The translations under genes were made by a program, and so were the position numbers. Shown here in pieces: positions 12,712 through 23,483 of a DNA stretch of 64,000 nucleotides. Positions within the stretch are counted from its first letter, which is position 1, and each line of letters begins with the position of its first letter. Origin of the DNA: Catenaria anguillulae PL171 (lineage: Eukaryota; Blastocladiomycota; Blastocladiomycetes; Blastocladiales; Catenariaceae); contig MCFL01000019.1 of NCBI GenBank assembly GCA_002102555.1, positions 124,001 through 188,000 of the forward strand, read 5' to 3'. The notes under the pieces were generated by a model. The model was not told the DNA's origin and searched no databases. It saw only the letters and a program-made list of their open reading frames with translations.

Positions 12712-13005
12712 AGATTCTGAAGGGGGATTGGATAGGGGTTGTCTTTTCAGGAGAACTGAACTGTTTGCAGCAAGTTACATGAATAAGTGTGCGTCTCCAA
12801 CTCTTTTGATGTCCTCGAGCAAGCGCAGCGGCAAGTGTTTTCTGATTTGATCTGTCCGCGCTTGATGGTCTTTGCATGTTTTTATGTCGTGTTGAGCCAT
12901 AATGAAATAGGCGTACACATACAACCATTGACTTGAAAGAAAACACAACGAATTGAACAACACGAGCTCGGATACAAATTGCTCCGTCAGCGTTAGACTG
13001 GTTAC

Positions 13006-14730
13006 TCATGGCTTGGGAAGCCCATTCTGTTCCCACCATTCAAGCACAGAAACATCGCCGATACCCCATAAAGGATGAGGATCCGTTTGATTGCCAGACG
13101 CCCAAGCGTCAACCGTTTCGCGGAGTCCGTGTCGCTGCAATAGCAGCTCGAGGACATTCACATGGTGCTTTGCACAAGCAGCAGCAACAACGCTCAAAGG
13201 AACGGCGTCCGACTTGAGGATAAATGTAAAAATCCAGTCGACCAGCTCAGTCGATCCCAGACCAGCAGCTTTCACCAATTGCTCATTCCAAAATGCTTGC
13301 CCTTCAGCATCAAACTCGGTGAAAAACGACGCAACATTATGCAGACACCATTGCATGACACGAGTGTCGCAAATGCCATTCAATATCCAAATCGACCAGC
13401 CATCACCTATCTCCTCTTGAATGCGTTCTCTGTACAACTCTAAGACGTGCAGCTGGCCATGACGGCATGCAGTCATAAACAGCGTCTCCATATCCCACAG
13501 TGAATTGTCCATGGTCCATAACAGATCCAATCGTCCAAACGAGGTCACCATGCGCGTGTCCATGCTGAGGAAAGACTTGGGATGGGCATCAGAAGCCCCA
13601 CTAAGGTAAGCAAACAATGGCAATCGATCCCACCATTGGACCACATCCAGGTGAAGGTTGGAAAGCGCGCCGTTTCGGCCAAGAGGCGAGAACGAAAGAA
13701 GTTTGCCCGAATGTGCCCACCAAATCAAAGTATCCAGGTGCCCATTGGTACTTGCCTTGTCCATAGCGTCGGGCGTGTAGGCAAAGTCGGACCTTGATGT
13801 CAGCCACCATTGCAGAATGTCAGTGTGGCCGTTTTCGCTAGCGGCGTCGACACAGTCGTGAGAGGGTGTGTTGAGCTGGTCAAATGGGATGTCGTTGTTG
13901 TTGAGCCACTCGAGGGACTTGAGCTTGCCTTGCGCACAGAGATGAGCCCATACACCAGTTGGAAACGGAAGCTCATCAACCATTAGCGACCCAGATTTGG
14001 CCAACTTCAACCACCAGTCCAAGACTTGAATATGCTCGCCAGTGAGCGCATCAAACAAGCACTGCTCAATATTCCAGGTGTCCACATGGTCTCTAAAATC
14101 CTCATCAACCTTGAAGCACCATTGCAAGAGCTGAACCCACCCAGTTTCAGCGGCCACGCCGCATGCAATTGGTACGACCAGCGCCATTGGGAGCGGATCA
14201 TGCGCATGCCACCATTGCAGAATGTCCATGTGCCCATTCCGCACGGCGCCGGCTGTTCCCTCGAACAGATCACCGAGCCCAACGGATCCAGGTTGCTGAT
14301 GCTTAACGAGACCAGCACGCAATCGTTGCAGGAGATCCAACCGACCGACGACGCACAGTTGGTACACGAATGCCGTGCAAATACGTTTCTCCCATTTCAG
14401 AATCGGGACGAGCGTATCGGTAAACCCCTCGAGCAATGTTGGGTCGGAGCCGTTGTTGTTGAGCACGAATGGCGCAAACGTCAAGTCGGGTAGCTCGTTT
14501 GACGGCGTCGATGGCCCATGAATGACGTCGTTGGCGGTTCGAATGACGGAGCAGAATGTAGAGCGGAGCAGCGACGGTGGGAGCACTTGAAGAATGTTGA
14601 GAAGTGCCGTGGACGATGGCCGCTTGTGGTCGGGCGGCAACGGTCGGGCGGCAAAAATGAGAATGCCGTCAATGAGATGGAGGGGCAGGGTTGGGATGGC
14701 GGCCATGACGTTGCCTGGAGTGTTTTTCAT
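13006..14730 (-). CDS. Ankyrin-like repeat protein with W-rich repeats
   Basis: A single open frame of 574 residues from the ATG at 14730. A second ATG at 14706 (MAAIPTLPLH) is an equally possible start. The first ~90 residues hold an LPLHLIDGIL segment and further hydrophobic helices that recall an F-box-like region, though no clear F-box consensus is seen. From about residue 160 onward there are degenerate ankyrin-like units such as 'NGHMDILQWW', 'NGHTDILQWW', 'NGHLDTLIWW' and 'HGQLHVLELY', in which the usual VVKLLL is replaced by ILQWW. Such repeats normally bind proteins, but no partner can be named. The gene diverges from the plus-strand gene at 15313, with 582 bp between them. Confidence 0.75.
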   Translation of the reverse strand: MKNTPGNVMAAIPTLPLHLIDGILIFAARPLPPDHKRPSSTALLNILQVLPPSLLRSTFCSVIRTANDVIHGPSTPSNELPDLTFAPFVLNNNGSDPTLLEGFTDTLVPILKWEKRICTAFVYQLCVVGRLDLLQRLRAGLVKHQQPGSVGLGDLFEGTAGAVRNGHMDILQWWHAHDPLPMALVVPIACGVAAETGWVQLLQWCFKVDEDFRDHVDTWNIEQCLFDALTGEHIQVLDWWLKLAKSGSLMVDELPFPTGVWAHLCAQGKLKSLEWLNNNDIPFDQLNTPSHDCVDAASENGHTDILQWWLTSRSDFAYTPDAMDKASTNGHLDTLIWWAHSGKLLSFSPLGRNGALSNLHLDVVQWWDRLPLFAYLSGASDAHPKSFLSMDTRMVTSFGRLDLLWTMDNSLWDMETLFMTACRHGQLHVLELYRERIQEEIGDGWSIWILNGICDTRVMQWCLHNVASFFTEFDAEGQAFWNEQLVKAAGLGSTELVDWIFTFILKSDAVPLSVVAAACAKHHVNVLELLLQRHGLRETVDAWASGNQTDPHPLWGIGDVSVLEWWEQNGLPKP

Positions 14731-15312
14731 GCTTGCATAGCCGCATTCATCATGGCAATATGATTGTGACGGCTTAAGCTTTCTTGTCTCTCCCTGTGAG
14801 GTTCGTTTCGGAGTGGCAGCTGGCGTGGGTCCTCCGATCTGACCTCCAAAGAACGCGTCCGCACCAGACGCCACTTGAATCAAGTGTGGCTCGTGAGACT
14901 GTTGAGCCCTCTGGAACATTGATTGCCAACAACTTTGACGTGATGCTATTGGCTGATGCTCGTCTGCCTTTATTTAGGCCAGGCCCGGGTCAATTGTAAT
15001 ACTCCAGCCATGAGGCCACTTTTCATGCACAGGCAAGGTTCGGCCTGGGCGGCCCTCTCTTGCCGGCACCCTGCTTCCCATCGCAATCGCATAGCCTCTG
15101 GATGAACGCAAAGGTTTGCGCTCGAATCCTCGATTTTCTCCCCACGTGCAATACTGTACTTGTCTCTTCCATACTGTACTACACTTAGACGGACCGGGGC
15201 CGACTTAAACTCTCCGCAGCAGCGCATACCATTTCACCTTACCGCCACTGTCCCTCACGCAGCACTCCCACCAATCGAGTTCGTTGACCGAGTCCTCGAG
15301 CCAGCCAGCGAC
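14731..15312. promoter_or_regulatory. Shared upstream region of two divergent genes
   Basis: This 582-bp stretch separates the start codons of the minus-strand ankyrin-like gene and the plus-strand membrane protein. An AT-rich 'CTTTATTTAGG' near 14970 is a weak TATA candidate. No open frame here looks coding. In-frame codons upstream of 15313 do extend to 15160, but they lack coding character. Confidence 0.4.
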
Positions 15313-17043
15313 ATGTCAACAAGCTCAAGTTCAAGTACATCTTCGAGTGGGGGCGGCGCACTCTCAACAGGCCTCTCATGGCCCGTCCTCGGCGCCATTG
15401 CAGCTGGCGTCGTCCTCGGTGTTGCCATCGTCATTTGGGTCGTCTTGCGCACCTGCCGAAAGTCACCCACCAAAGCATCCGAGCGAAATCTCGAGGCCGC
15501 TTCCGCATCGCAGCAAAATCTCGCCCACCCACTCGAATCGTACATTCCGCCTTCAACCCATGATGCCGAGACCAAAACCGACTTTCCGCCGACCGTTCAG
15601 GACAACAGGGACCTCGCTGCCACTGCCACCGGTACCGGTGGCGATGAATCCAACAGAGTCACGTCGCTCCAACGCTCCACATCTTCCTCTTCGGACGCTG
15701 TCTCGCATGACTCGCAAGGTCTTCCAAAGCGCAGTCGTCGTCCAACAATGTCCACGTTCGGCGGCCGCAACATTTCCATCATTCCTGTCATCTCCGAGGT
15801 GCCCGACGTCGATATCCACTCGTCCGATGATGATGCCGACGACCACGACCCAGAAAACTTCCTGTTCATTCCGGCGCCGACCGCCGCCGACCTCCTGCCC
15901 GACCCGACCCCACCGCAGCCAGTAGCCAACGTCCCATTCGCACACCGTGCATGGGCTTCTGGCTCCAATGCCGGCACACCCGTCATGTCCCCCGCAACCA
16001 CCACCGGCCGCGGATACAACTCGCCAGCACCACCTTCATCCCTCTTCTCATCAGCACCGCTCGCCACTCCACTCACCGCATCCACCCTCGAAGCGCTCCG
16101 CGTCCACGCCAACGTTGCGCAATCCGCTGCCCGGGATCCAGCGCTCAAGACGCCGCCACTCGCCATGGCCATGCTGCACGGCCCCTCGGATGTGTACCAC
16201 TCGCGTGGTGGCAAGCAGGATGCGATTGTGGACGACGACAACGGCCCGCCAACGCCCGGAATCGATGCAGTCCTGAATCGCATCATTTCGTCGGCCAAGC
16301 CGGAAGAGCTGCGGCGGAGTCTCGTGTTTGGACCTAACGATCGGGTACCAGGATTGGCGGCACCAGCACCTGCGCCAGCTCCGGCAGCCGAGGCATCCAT
16401 GTCCAAGCGCTCGCAGTCGTCGCCGCTTGCCACGCAGACTGGCCGCAACCACGACGACACTGTCGACGACGACGAGGCGTACGACGAAGTCGTGATTGTC
16501 GGCGAAGAGGAGCGGTCCATTGTCCAGCCCGCCGGCGAGGCTTCCGTCAGCCTGGCCCGCTCTGGCAGCGTGTCGAGCCAAGTGCACCCAGACATTGTCA
16601 AATCATCTCTACCACGGCCTCCGAGGACCAAAGCCGGCTCGGTTGACGCAAAACTCGATTTGGTTACTCAGCAACTCGCTGCGACCACCGGTACCACCAG
16701 CGTACCCGCTCTTGAGGCCTACCCGATCCAAGTCGTGTCACCCGACGTCGAGTCCACGTCCGCATCATTTCCCGGGTCACAGGCATCTGGAACCATGCGC
16801 GCACGGCCGCCGACCATGATTGCGTTGCCCGACAGCGAGGCCGAAGCCGAGGATTCAGACGACGGTGACGACGACGACCAGCCGCTCGGATTCTCGATTC
16901 ATCCAGCGCCTGTTGCTCGCATTGCCACGCCCGTGGTCGTGAACGATCCCAGCCCGCATCCGAGCATGGTGCCATTACCAGCTGGAGGCGAGTCGGATTT
17001 CTCGGCGGCGAGCACGCCCGAGACGGTGCCGAGAAACGCTTAG
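15313..17043 (+). CDS. Single-pass membrane protein with long Ser/Pro-rich acidic tail
   Basis: A single exon of 576 residues. The ATG at 15313 is chosen because it begins a compact N-terminus. The open frame reaches further upstream to 15160 but without a signal sequence. A short Ser-rich ectodomain (residues 1-20) is followed by one hydrophobic span (about 23-47, 'VLGAIAAGVVLGVAIVIWVV') and a basic stop-transfer region. The remaining ~520 residues are low in complexity: Ser, Pro, Ala and Asp rich, with acidic clusters such as 'SDDDADDHDPEN' and 'DSDDGDDDDQ'. The topology resembles fungal cell-surface sensors or adaptors, but there is no WSC domain or other known domain. Function is unknown. 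Confidence 0.75.
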   Translation: MSTSSSSSTSSSGGGALSTGLSWPVLGAIAAGVVLGVAIVIWVVLRTCRKSPTKASERNLEAASASQQNLAHPLESYIPPSTHDAETKTDFPPTVQDNRDLAATATGTGGDESNRVTSLQRSTSSSSDAVSHDSQGLPKRSRRPTMSTFGGRNISIIPVISEVPDVDIHSSDDDADDHDPENFLFIPAPTAADLLPDPTPPQPVANVPFAHRAWASGSNAGTPVMSPATTTGRGYNSPAPPSSLFSSAPLATPLTASTLEALRVHANVAQSAARDPALKTPPLAMAMLHGPSDVYHSRGGKQDAIVDDDNGPPTPGIDAVLNRIISSAKPEELRRSLVFGPNDRVPGLAAPAPAPAPAAEASMSKRSQSSPLATQTGRNHDDTVDDDEAYDEVVIVGEEERSIVQPAGEASVSLARSGSVSSQVHPDIVKSSLPRPPRTKAGSVDAKLDLVTQQLAATTGTTSVPALEAYPIQVVSPDVESTSASFPGSQASGTMRARPPTMIALPDSEAEAEDSDDGDDDDQPLGFSIHPAPVARIATPVVVNDPSPHPSMVPLPAGGESDFSAASTPETVPRNA

Positions 17044-17703
17044 ATTGTGCAAGTGTGTTGACCGCACATGATGCCGTGTATCATCTCTATCGACCTTGTT
17101 TTGCTTCTTCCTTTTTTTTGTGTCCCATGCCTGTGTCGCCTTGTCCTTCGTTTTGGCCTTGTTTTGCCGTCTCTCTTCATTCACTGGCTGGTTCTAGTTT
17201 TACTCTGTACTGTACTCTTCTCATTCCATCCCCAAGATTGATTCAAGACTTGTTTCATGTTGTGCCCTTACATACATTCTGGTTTTCTGGGCTTTTCGCT
17301 CCTGGTGTGCGGTCGAGAAGACTGTCGGTGTCGACCTGACCCCTTGGAATGCACGCGTCGCTTTTCCACGCCTCACGAACCATGTTAATAGATATAAATC
17401 TTACGTGGAGAGTGCATCCGCCCCTTTGAGACGCGGTCCAAGCATCATCACCTGGGCTGTGACAGTCAACAATGCTTGTTTGCCGCCTTCAGTCTTGGCA
17501 TGGCCATACTACCTGTGTGGTTGCACGCATGAGGAAGCCCGCGCAGCATACAGCATGGAAATGCCTGCCAGTCTCTCATGGTCTATCCACATGCAACGTC
17601 CACAATGTTATAAATGCACGCCTGAACGCCCAAGCCCGACTCATTAGCACGACAACCAACGTGTTCTTTCATCCACAGCAACCCGCAAACCATTCACACC
17701 TGC
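17044..17703. promoter_or_regulatory. Intergenic region with TATA-like elements before the 17730 gene
   Basis: A T-rich 3' region follows the stop at 17043. Two plus-strand TATA-like words occur: 'GATATAAAT' near 17390 and 'GTTATAAATG' near 17608. The second lies about 120 bp upstream of the start codon at 17730 and is the better promoter candidate. No coding frame is convincing. Confidence 0.4.
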
Positions 17704-17729
17704 ATTAACGCTCACCATTAACGCTCACC
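17704..17729 (+). repeat. Perfect 13-bp tandem duplication abutting a start codon
   Basis: The unit ATTAACGCTCACC occurs twice in a row (17704-17716 and 17717-17729), directly followed by the ATG at 17730. Both copies place the same CACC start-context bases before an A, but only the second is followed by TG. Confidence 0.95.
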
Positions 17730-18425
17730 ATGACCGTCACTGGCAACGTCTTCCACGATCCGCTCTCGAGCGACTTTCTCCATGCGCCGCTCGTTCTCGT
17801 CTCCAACGAGCACGTGCTTGACTCAAAAGTCCCTCTGCAACTGCAAATTCTCCCCGCGACCCAGTCCGCAACCAACAACCGGTACATTGTGGCAACGGTT
17901 GCCGACTTTCCGCAGCCACTGTACTGGTGGACGTGGATGGACGGCGGCATCAAGCTCTTCAATGCATCAGGGTTTGTTGCAAGCGACATTGGCGAAATCA
18001 AGCAGAGCAACATCAAGGAATCCGACATTGTGTGCCAGCTGGCGCGCAAGGGCATGTTGACGACCAAGTGGACTTTGCACAATGGGACCGATCAAGTGCA
18101 CGTTTACAGGGCAAAGGACAAGGTGATCAAGGGCAAGCAGTTGGAGCTTTCCATGGAGCTCGTTATGAACGAAAAGCAAGCCGAGCAAGCGCCAGATTCT
18201 TACCGGATGGTGACTGCGACTGTGAATGGCGCTGGCAACAAGATGTCGGTCCATGTGGACAAGCAAGTTGCTGCGCGCGCGACCCGCGAGGGACAGTTGG
18301 AGATTGCGCCGGGTGTGGACGTTGTTGGCGCAATTGCGGCATTGGCGTTGGCGCACACCAAGAGCCGCGAGGAGGGAAGGAGGTTCTTTGAGTGGGAAGG
18401 GACGGCGTTGAGGCTCATTTCCTAG
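17730..18425 (+). CDS. Small protein, possible tubby/LURP-one-like fold
   Basis: A single exon of 231 residues with a CACC-ATG start. No signal peptide or membrane span precedes the body. The chain alternates short beta-rich segments ('LQLQILPA', 'GIKLFNASG', 'VARKGML'-like, 'KWTLHNG') and ends with a hydrophobic helix ('VVGAIAALALAHTK') before a charged tail. Beta strands closing on a C-terminal hydrophobic helix is the general plan of tubby-like and LURP-one-related proteins. I saw no family-specific motif, so this is only a suggestion. The frame is well supported by codon use. The gene is isolated, with its own TATA-like element upstream. Confidence 0.7.
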   Translation: MTVTGNVFHDPLSSDFLHAPLVLVSNEHVLDSKVPLQLQILPATQSATNNRYIVATVADFPQPLYWWTWMDGGIKLFNASGFVASDIGEIKQSNIKESDIVCQLARKGMLTTKWTLHNGTDQVHVYRAKDKVIKGKQLELSMELVMNEKQAEQAPDSYRMVTATVNGAGNKMSVHVDKQVAARATREGQLEIAPGVDVVGAIAALALAHTKSREEGRRFFEWEGTALRLIS

Positions 18426-18931
18426 ATTAGTAAGTGCGCAGAATGATGAAAAGGCAAGATTGTTGTGGATACCTTGGTTTCATTTGTTTGATTTCGATTT
18501 CGAATGCAGTTTGCAGTGCGTGCTTCAATCGGTAATGATGCGCCAATGCACTCTGCAGTTTCCCTGTTCACAGCGACAAGATGTTTTCGACAAGATCCAG
18601 CTGGGCAACGATCCATGATGATTACGCGGCAGCCGATGTTTCTCGTTCATGTTTAGGTTTGAGGAGCCTATTTGCAGGCGAGACATTACAAGGAAGAGCG
18701 AGGGAAACGCAAGTGCAGCGAGCGAAACGGACAATACAATACACTTGGGAGCAAGTACAAAACGCTGAGAAAAGGTCATTGGTACAAGTGCGAGACAATT
18801 GGAAGGTCGATAAGTAGGAAATGAGTCAAGAGGGGAATGGACGAGGCGGGGTACAACTGCAGTAACAGAAGGGATACAAAGATGGACGAAACCTTGGAAG
18901 GTAAATGCGAGAAAGTATCAAGATACAGTGA
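18426..18931. other. Convergent intergenic region
   Basis: 506 bp between the 3' ends of two converging genes. I see no coding frame, RNA gene or repeat; it probably holds the two 3' untranslated regions. Confidence 0.4.
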
Positions 18932-20592
18932 TCAAAGTAAAGTATGTTCAACACGTTTCCAGTCGTGACCATTGTATTCTGCATCGCTGTTTACTGCACC
19001 TCGATTCTCTTGGATTGCAACGTCGTGTTCACCAACTTTTCGCGGGTCCAGTTCTTGCACCACGCGGCCCAGGGTAAAGTCGCCAGGGGCAATGCCCAGC
19101 AACTTGGCGAGCGCCTTTTCATGCACCAGCGGTCGATTGTACGAGCGCTTGATAGCCCCGATACCAGGCCTCACAACCCTTTTGTGGAAGACGTCTTGTT
19201 TGGTCTGGGCCATTGAATCGTTGCGGTGGCGCGGGTTAGGGAGCGGCAGCATGAACACCTTGTCGCGGCATGCTTCAGCCAAGGTGGGCGCGCTATGTGC
19301 GTTGGATATTTCGGGCACAAGATTGTTGATAAGGACCAGGGTAAGAAGCAGCGTCAACTTGGTGCGAGGGATGGCCTGGATGCCAAATGAAGGTCAGTGT
19401 TTTGTGACGCCACAGTGTCGGTTGGTTCACACATGTCATTGTGTGCAGCTGTCTGAGAAAGAGAAGCGACGCGTACTTGCGACAGTAGAGCAGCAGTCGC
19501 CCATTTTGGCAAGCTTGGGTTCGAATGAGGGTCCAGCGCGGAAGATGCGTCAACAAGGTCGAAGAAAACGCTTGTTGTCGTTTTTGGACGCTGATGCAGC
19601 TGCTTGACTTTGATCCAGTGCAAGCATGTTGAATGCTGGTTGATGGTGGGCAGTTGATGATGAGCTCGCCGAGCTGGATGGTTTGCCTCGCATCGTGTAT
19701 GTATGATTGCTTGGGCTTTGAGCAGAATGTATTGCCCAGGGTATTTGAACACAGGCAAATGAAATGATTTGCTGGATGGCAGCGCCGTCAGGTGTTGAGG
19801 AAAACTTGTGCATACCATGTGGGCAGATTGTTGGGGGTCTGACCGGGATCGAGCGACAACGTGACCTGCTGGCACAAGGTACTCGGGGAGTTATGAAGGA
19901 GGAACCTAAACGAAATGGAGAAAACCGGTGAGTGTGTTTGCAAATAGGTGGATATGGCGAGAGGAAGAGAATTTACGCACTCAAGGAATTGGCCCTACCT
20001 CTTGCCACTGCGAACTTGATTCTCTCGCAATGGGTGGCCACAGTCGTCCTGCTTGACAAATAGAACACGCTGGCCCTGGTCAAGCGGCCCGTTTCTGGAT
20101 GCCTCAGTCCTTGGGCGCTTGCTATCAGGACTGTGGCCAGCTGCCGCGGCCCACGCTTCTTGGACTTACACTGGTGGTGCTTTTGTCCGAGTTGATCGCA
20201 GCGATTTGCTGTGCGTTCGCCGTCAGCCGGGCGGATGTGATTGGATCGCCGTAAGTGGCCAACTTGGCATGGTTCGGGTCCACGTTGTTGAGGTATGGCA
20301 CAGGAGGCTGGTCCTTGGAGCTTGGGTTGATGCGGCTGTCAGAGGGAAACGGGCTGTGCACGGATGGCGCGTGGGAAGCTGCAGGAGCCGCGGCGGGGAG
20401 AGGAGGAGGGGAGTGGTGGTGATGTTGGGGGTTTTGGTACGTTGGTTGATGGGACGCCGGCGGCGGGGGATGTTGTTGGAAAATTGCGGAGGGTTGCTGG
20501 TTTTGCGCGGCCATCAGCCCGACAGATGCCGAATATTGCTGCTGCTGATGATGATGGGTGTTGAAGTGTGGTTGCGGAGTGGGCGCTGGCAT
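18932..20592 (-). CDS. Five-exon protein with Q/H/P-rich N-terminus, function unknown
   Basis: Exons 20592-20170, 20048-19999, 19905-19816, 19771-19477 and 19375-18932 join in phase to about 433 residues. The N-terminal third is low in complexity (runs of Gln, His, Pro and Ala such as 'NTHHHQQQQ'), typical of transcription or chromatin proteins. The middle holds 'FLLHNSPSTLCQQVTLSLDPG'-type sequence. The C-terminal exon carries a hydrophobic 'LTLLLTLVLINNLVPEIS' helix, then 'YNRPLVHEKALAKLLGI' and 'VVQELDPRKVGEHDV', which look like a conserved domain that I cannot name. The start is uncertain: a second open, equally Pro/His-rich frame begins at 20725 in another phase. Splice donors are GTAAGT, GTAGGG, GTATGC and GTACGC. 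Confidence 0.5.
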
Positions 20593-20725
20593 ACATTTTT
20601 GGTGCTGTTGATTCTGAGCAGTCGAATGGCCGTGGTGGCATGTGCGTGCCAGTGTGGCTTGCCGTGTAGCCGGGTGCTGGCGCATAGCTCGGCGCCGAAG
20701 GGGGAGGATGCGGGTACGGTTGCAT

Positions 20726-21993
20726 TCAGAATGTGGCAGTTTGCACGGAGGGCTGGGTAGGACGGTGACAGAGGCGGGGTGTGGGCTGCGGGTCGGCAAG
20801 GCAGCTTGACGGCGAAGAAGTGGGAAGAGCGTGCAAGAGCGGCGGCACAGCAAACGGGAAGGTGCGTACATATCCTAGAGACCTACTCCTGGTCGCTGGT
20901 GGACGAACCCCGTCGTGGGCCGTGAGAAGCCGAGCACAATGCCAGTGGGACGCAGTTGCATTGTGAGCAATGAGCTCATTGCATGGGGTATAATTTGTTG
21001 AGTGTGACGCACAGCGTCCCAAGAATGGCCCGGTTGTGTCATTGGTTGTGGATTTGGACAAGACGATTGATCAAGACGTCTTGCCGTGATTGAGATTGAT
21101 TCGGGATTGTGATCACGTCTCGATTGGTCGGACCATGACGGACGCATTGAACGACGACTGGCAGAGCACCCACACCATTTGCTGCTCTTTGCCAGTCTTT
21201 CCGCTACCGTCTATTCAGCACATCGTACTGATCCCTGCTGGAACTAGGCATCAAACGGAAAATACGACTCGGCAACCCATATCGCGGATCCAGTCCGTCA
21301 CAGTTGAGCGGTATACCCCCACTCATGCACTCCTTGCTGGTGCGGCCCGCCGCCGCTTTCAATAGATCTGCTGAGACCGGGAGATCGGAGATTGGCGTGC
21401 ATGCACTCAAGTCAAAGTCCATGCAAAGTCCGTGTCAAAATCGGTTTGCTCGTGTTCTCCAAGTCAATATATGGCTCTTCCACGATGCAAGTCGCAACCA
21501 AGAGAAATCGGAGCGAATATGCCGGGATCACGTTGGGAACCAGTTATTGTAGACCCAGTCTGCCCTGACGCTCGCGCGGATGTACATATGTAGCCGTTTT
21601 CCACAAATCAGAAATGTGAGCGTGTCAATCAGGCTGCCGAGTCACCGAGCGCACCTCGTGTTTGAACGTCCATCAGGTCGATTAATTTTACGGCAATGGT
21701 ACTTGTACATGAGCAGCGAAACAGGCGTGGAATCAAAGCCGGCTACTTATTGATCGCCCGGTTGTCAATTTTCCCAATGGCCTGATCGATCTGGCCTGTT
21801 TCACTCCCGTATTCCCACGATCATCACACCCGCCCCGCCCTGTTCACGAGCCCGCCCGCTCGTCAGTAACCCATCAACTCCTCTGTGTACCTACTCTGAT
21901 CCGTCTGGACGTCTTTCCATCAGCAGCTGTGGCCGGATCACGGCTGCCACAACCCACCGTCATCACAACCTCTCATCCACATCGAGCGTCACC
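20726..21993. promoter_or_regulatory. Upstream region between divergent genes
   Basis: About 1.27 kb between the minus-strand Q/H/P-rich gene and the plus-strand gene near 21994. Only short, unconvincing open frames occur. The last 250 bp are C-rich and may be the leader or an early exon of the plus-strand gene. Confidence 0.35.
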
Positions 21994-23104
21994 ATGGAAG
22001 CGACCAACAGAAACACCGTAGCAGCCGCCGAGTCGTCAAGCAGCGCGACTCGTCGCTCAGGCAAGCGCAGGCAAATCTCGTGCATCAGGTCATCACGGCC
22101 AATTGCATTGACACCTTGAATGATGCAGTGGCGGCGGCATCTGCCAAGAAACGGATGCGAAAGGCAAAACAGTTCAAGGTATGGATTCTTCTATGTAGTC
22201 GTCGTCAATCTAAATGCACAAATCCCACATGATGCTACCCCACTGCAACGTTCTTCGTGTCCTCAAGAACCCGACCAAACCACAAGAACATCACGTACAA
22301 CAACAGCAACAACAAAGCACTCACGAAACTCGCCTTCTCGTCGCCCGTTTCCTTACCAACCGCCCCGCGTACAGCTGGGCGCGTCGTGACCCGGATATTG
22401 TCGCTCCACTTCCGCCATTCGTTCAAGAAAAGCGCTCGCCCGGTGATTCCGCAGCCCCACCTTACACGTTTATCCCGGCGCCACTCACCTCTTTCCACAT
22501 GCCGCACCCGCTTGCCAACCCCGAGCAAGGCAAATCAAGTCCTAGCAACCCAAAGTTCGTTGAGAATGGTCCCGCGTATGAATCAAAGCGGACTTCCACG
22601 GTCGAATCGTGCACGAGCAGACCGTCGACGGGCACGCATGAGACAGGTGCCGGCGCCGTGAACGCCTTGGACGCCGTGGACAACATGGACGACATGGACG
22701 ACGTGCTCGCAAACCAAGCGATCATTCAGTTGATTGCCGCTGGTGACGACACAGAACCTTGGCCCAAAAGCGTCATGGGTGCGGGGCCGCAGTCGCCCGC
22801 ATGTTCATTGCCCGCCGCCATAATGGCCGTCATCACGGATTGCTGCCCGACCATTGACCCGGCCACGCGTTTGGGCGACAGGAACGGCGGTGCATCAAAT
22901 GTCGAGGAACGTGGCGATTCGGGCGAGCATGTCCGTGTTGGGCGCCCCGATTTGGAATGCGGCGAGATTGTCGTCGGGCAGAAGGAGATCGAGCACCACC
23001 AAGAGGCCGACTTGGAGGCAATTTTGTGTTGGGAAGCGCGGGAGGCGCCGGTTTCATCGCATGCTATTCTGATCTCACCATTAACATTTCATGAATCAAT
23101 ATAA
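21994..23104 (+). CDS. Unknown acidic protein, 5' structure unresolved
   Basis: The main exon (22268-23104) has coding-type codon use and carries 'NALDAVDNMDDMDDVLANQ' and a Glu-rich C-terminus. Upstream, a frame ending at 22178 reads as an amphipathic helix ('NLVHQVITANCIDTL', then 'AKKRMRKAKQFK') and joins in phase through an intron at 22179-22267 (GTATGG...AAG). The only nearby ATG with good context (21994, ACC-ATG-G) opens a different frame ('MEATNRNTVAAAESSSS') that stops at about 22119. Either an unseen earlier exon supplies the start or one base is off between 21994 and 22060. No domain was recognised. The coordinates cover the likely extent only. Confidence 0.4.
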
Positions 23105-23483
23105 GTGCAAATCCAATAAGTTTTGGGTACATATACCTGTCCCTGTTCTTGCCTGCTTCCTGACTGCTTCTTGGCTGCTTCGGATTGCTTCCGGAACGCT
23201 TCCGTCGCAATGTTCCACTTCAATACGATGGTACATATGCGCGCGTGAAACATGCATAGGATGGCACTCCATGATGAATACACATGACATGACGAATTAG
23301 ACTTGATGCAACCTGCACTTGGGACCCAATACCCAATTCCGAATACTCTGAACACCATCCTGGATGCGTCGCTGACGCACGTCTTGCCAGTATACTCACA
23401 TTCTGTTGCACTCTATCCCCGTTCAAGCGTTCAAGTTGTCTCTTGATCCGGGTTTTCAATTCGCACCATCTCAACCGACAACC
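23105..23483. promoter_or_regulatory. Promoter region of the subtilase gene
   Basis: 379 bp between two plus-strand genes, A/T-rich in its first half ('TGGTACATATGCGCG' near 23230). There is no coding frame and no firm TATA box. Confidence 0.35.

Noticed and set aside
17730-18425. Calling the 231-residue protein a phospholipid scramblase or LURP-one protein
   Set aside because: Only the general strand pattern and the C-terminal hydrophobic helix fit; no diagnostic motif is present, so it was left as a possible fold only.
19500-19530. GGTTCGAATG near 19512 as a tRNA B-box
   Set aside because: It lies inside exon 4 of the five-exon gene, and no matching A-box or acceptor stem is visible around it.
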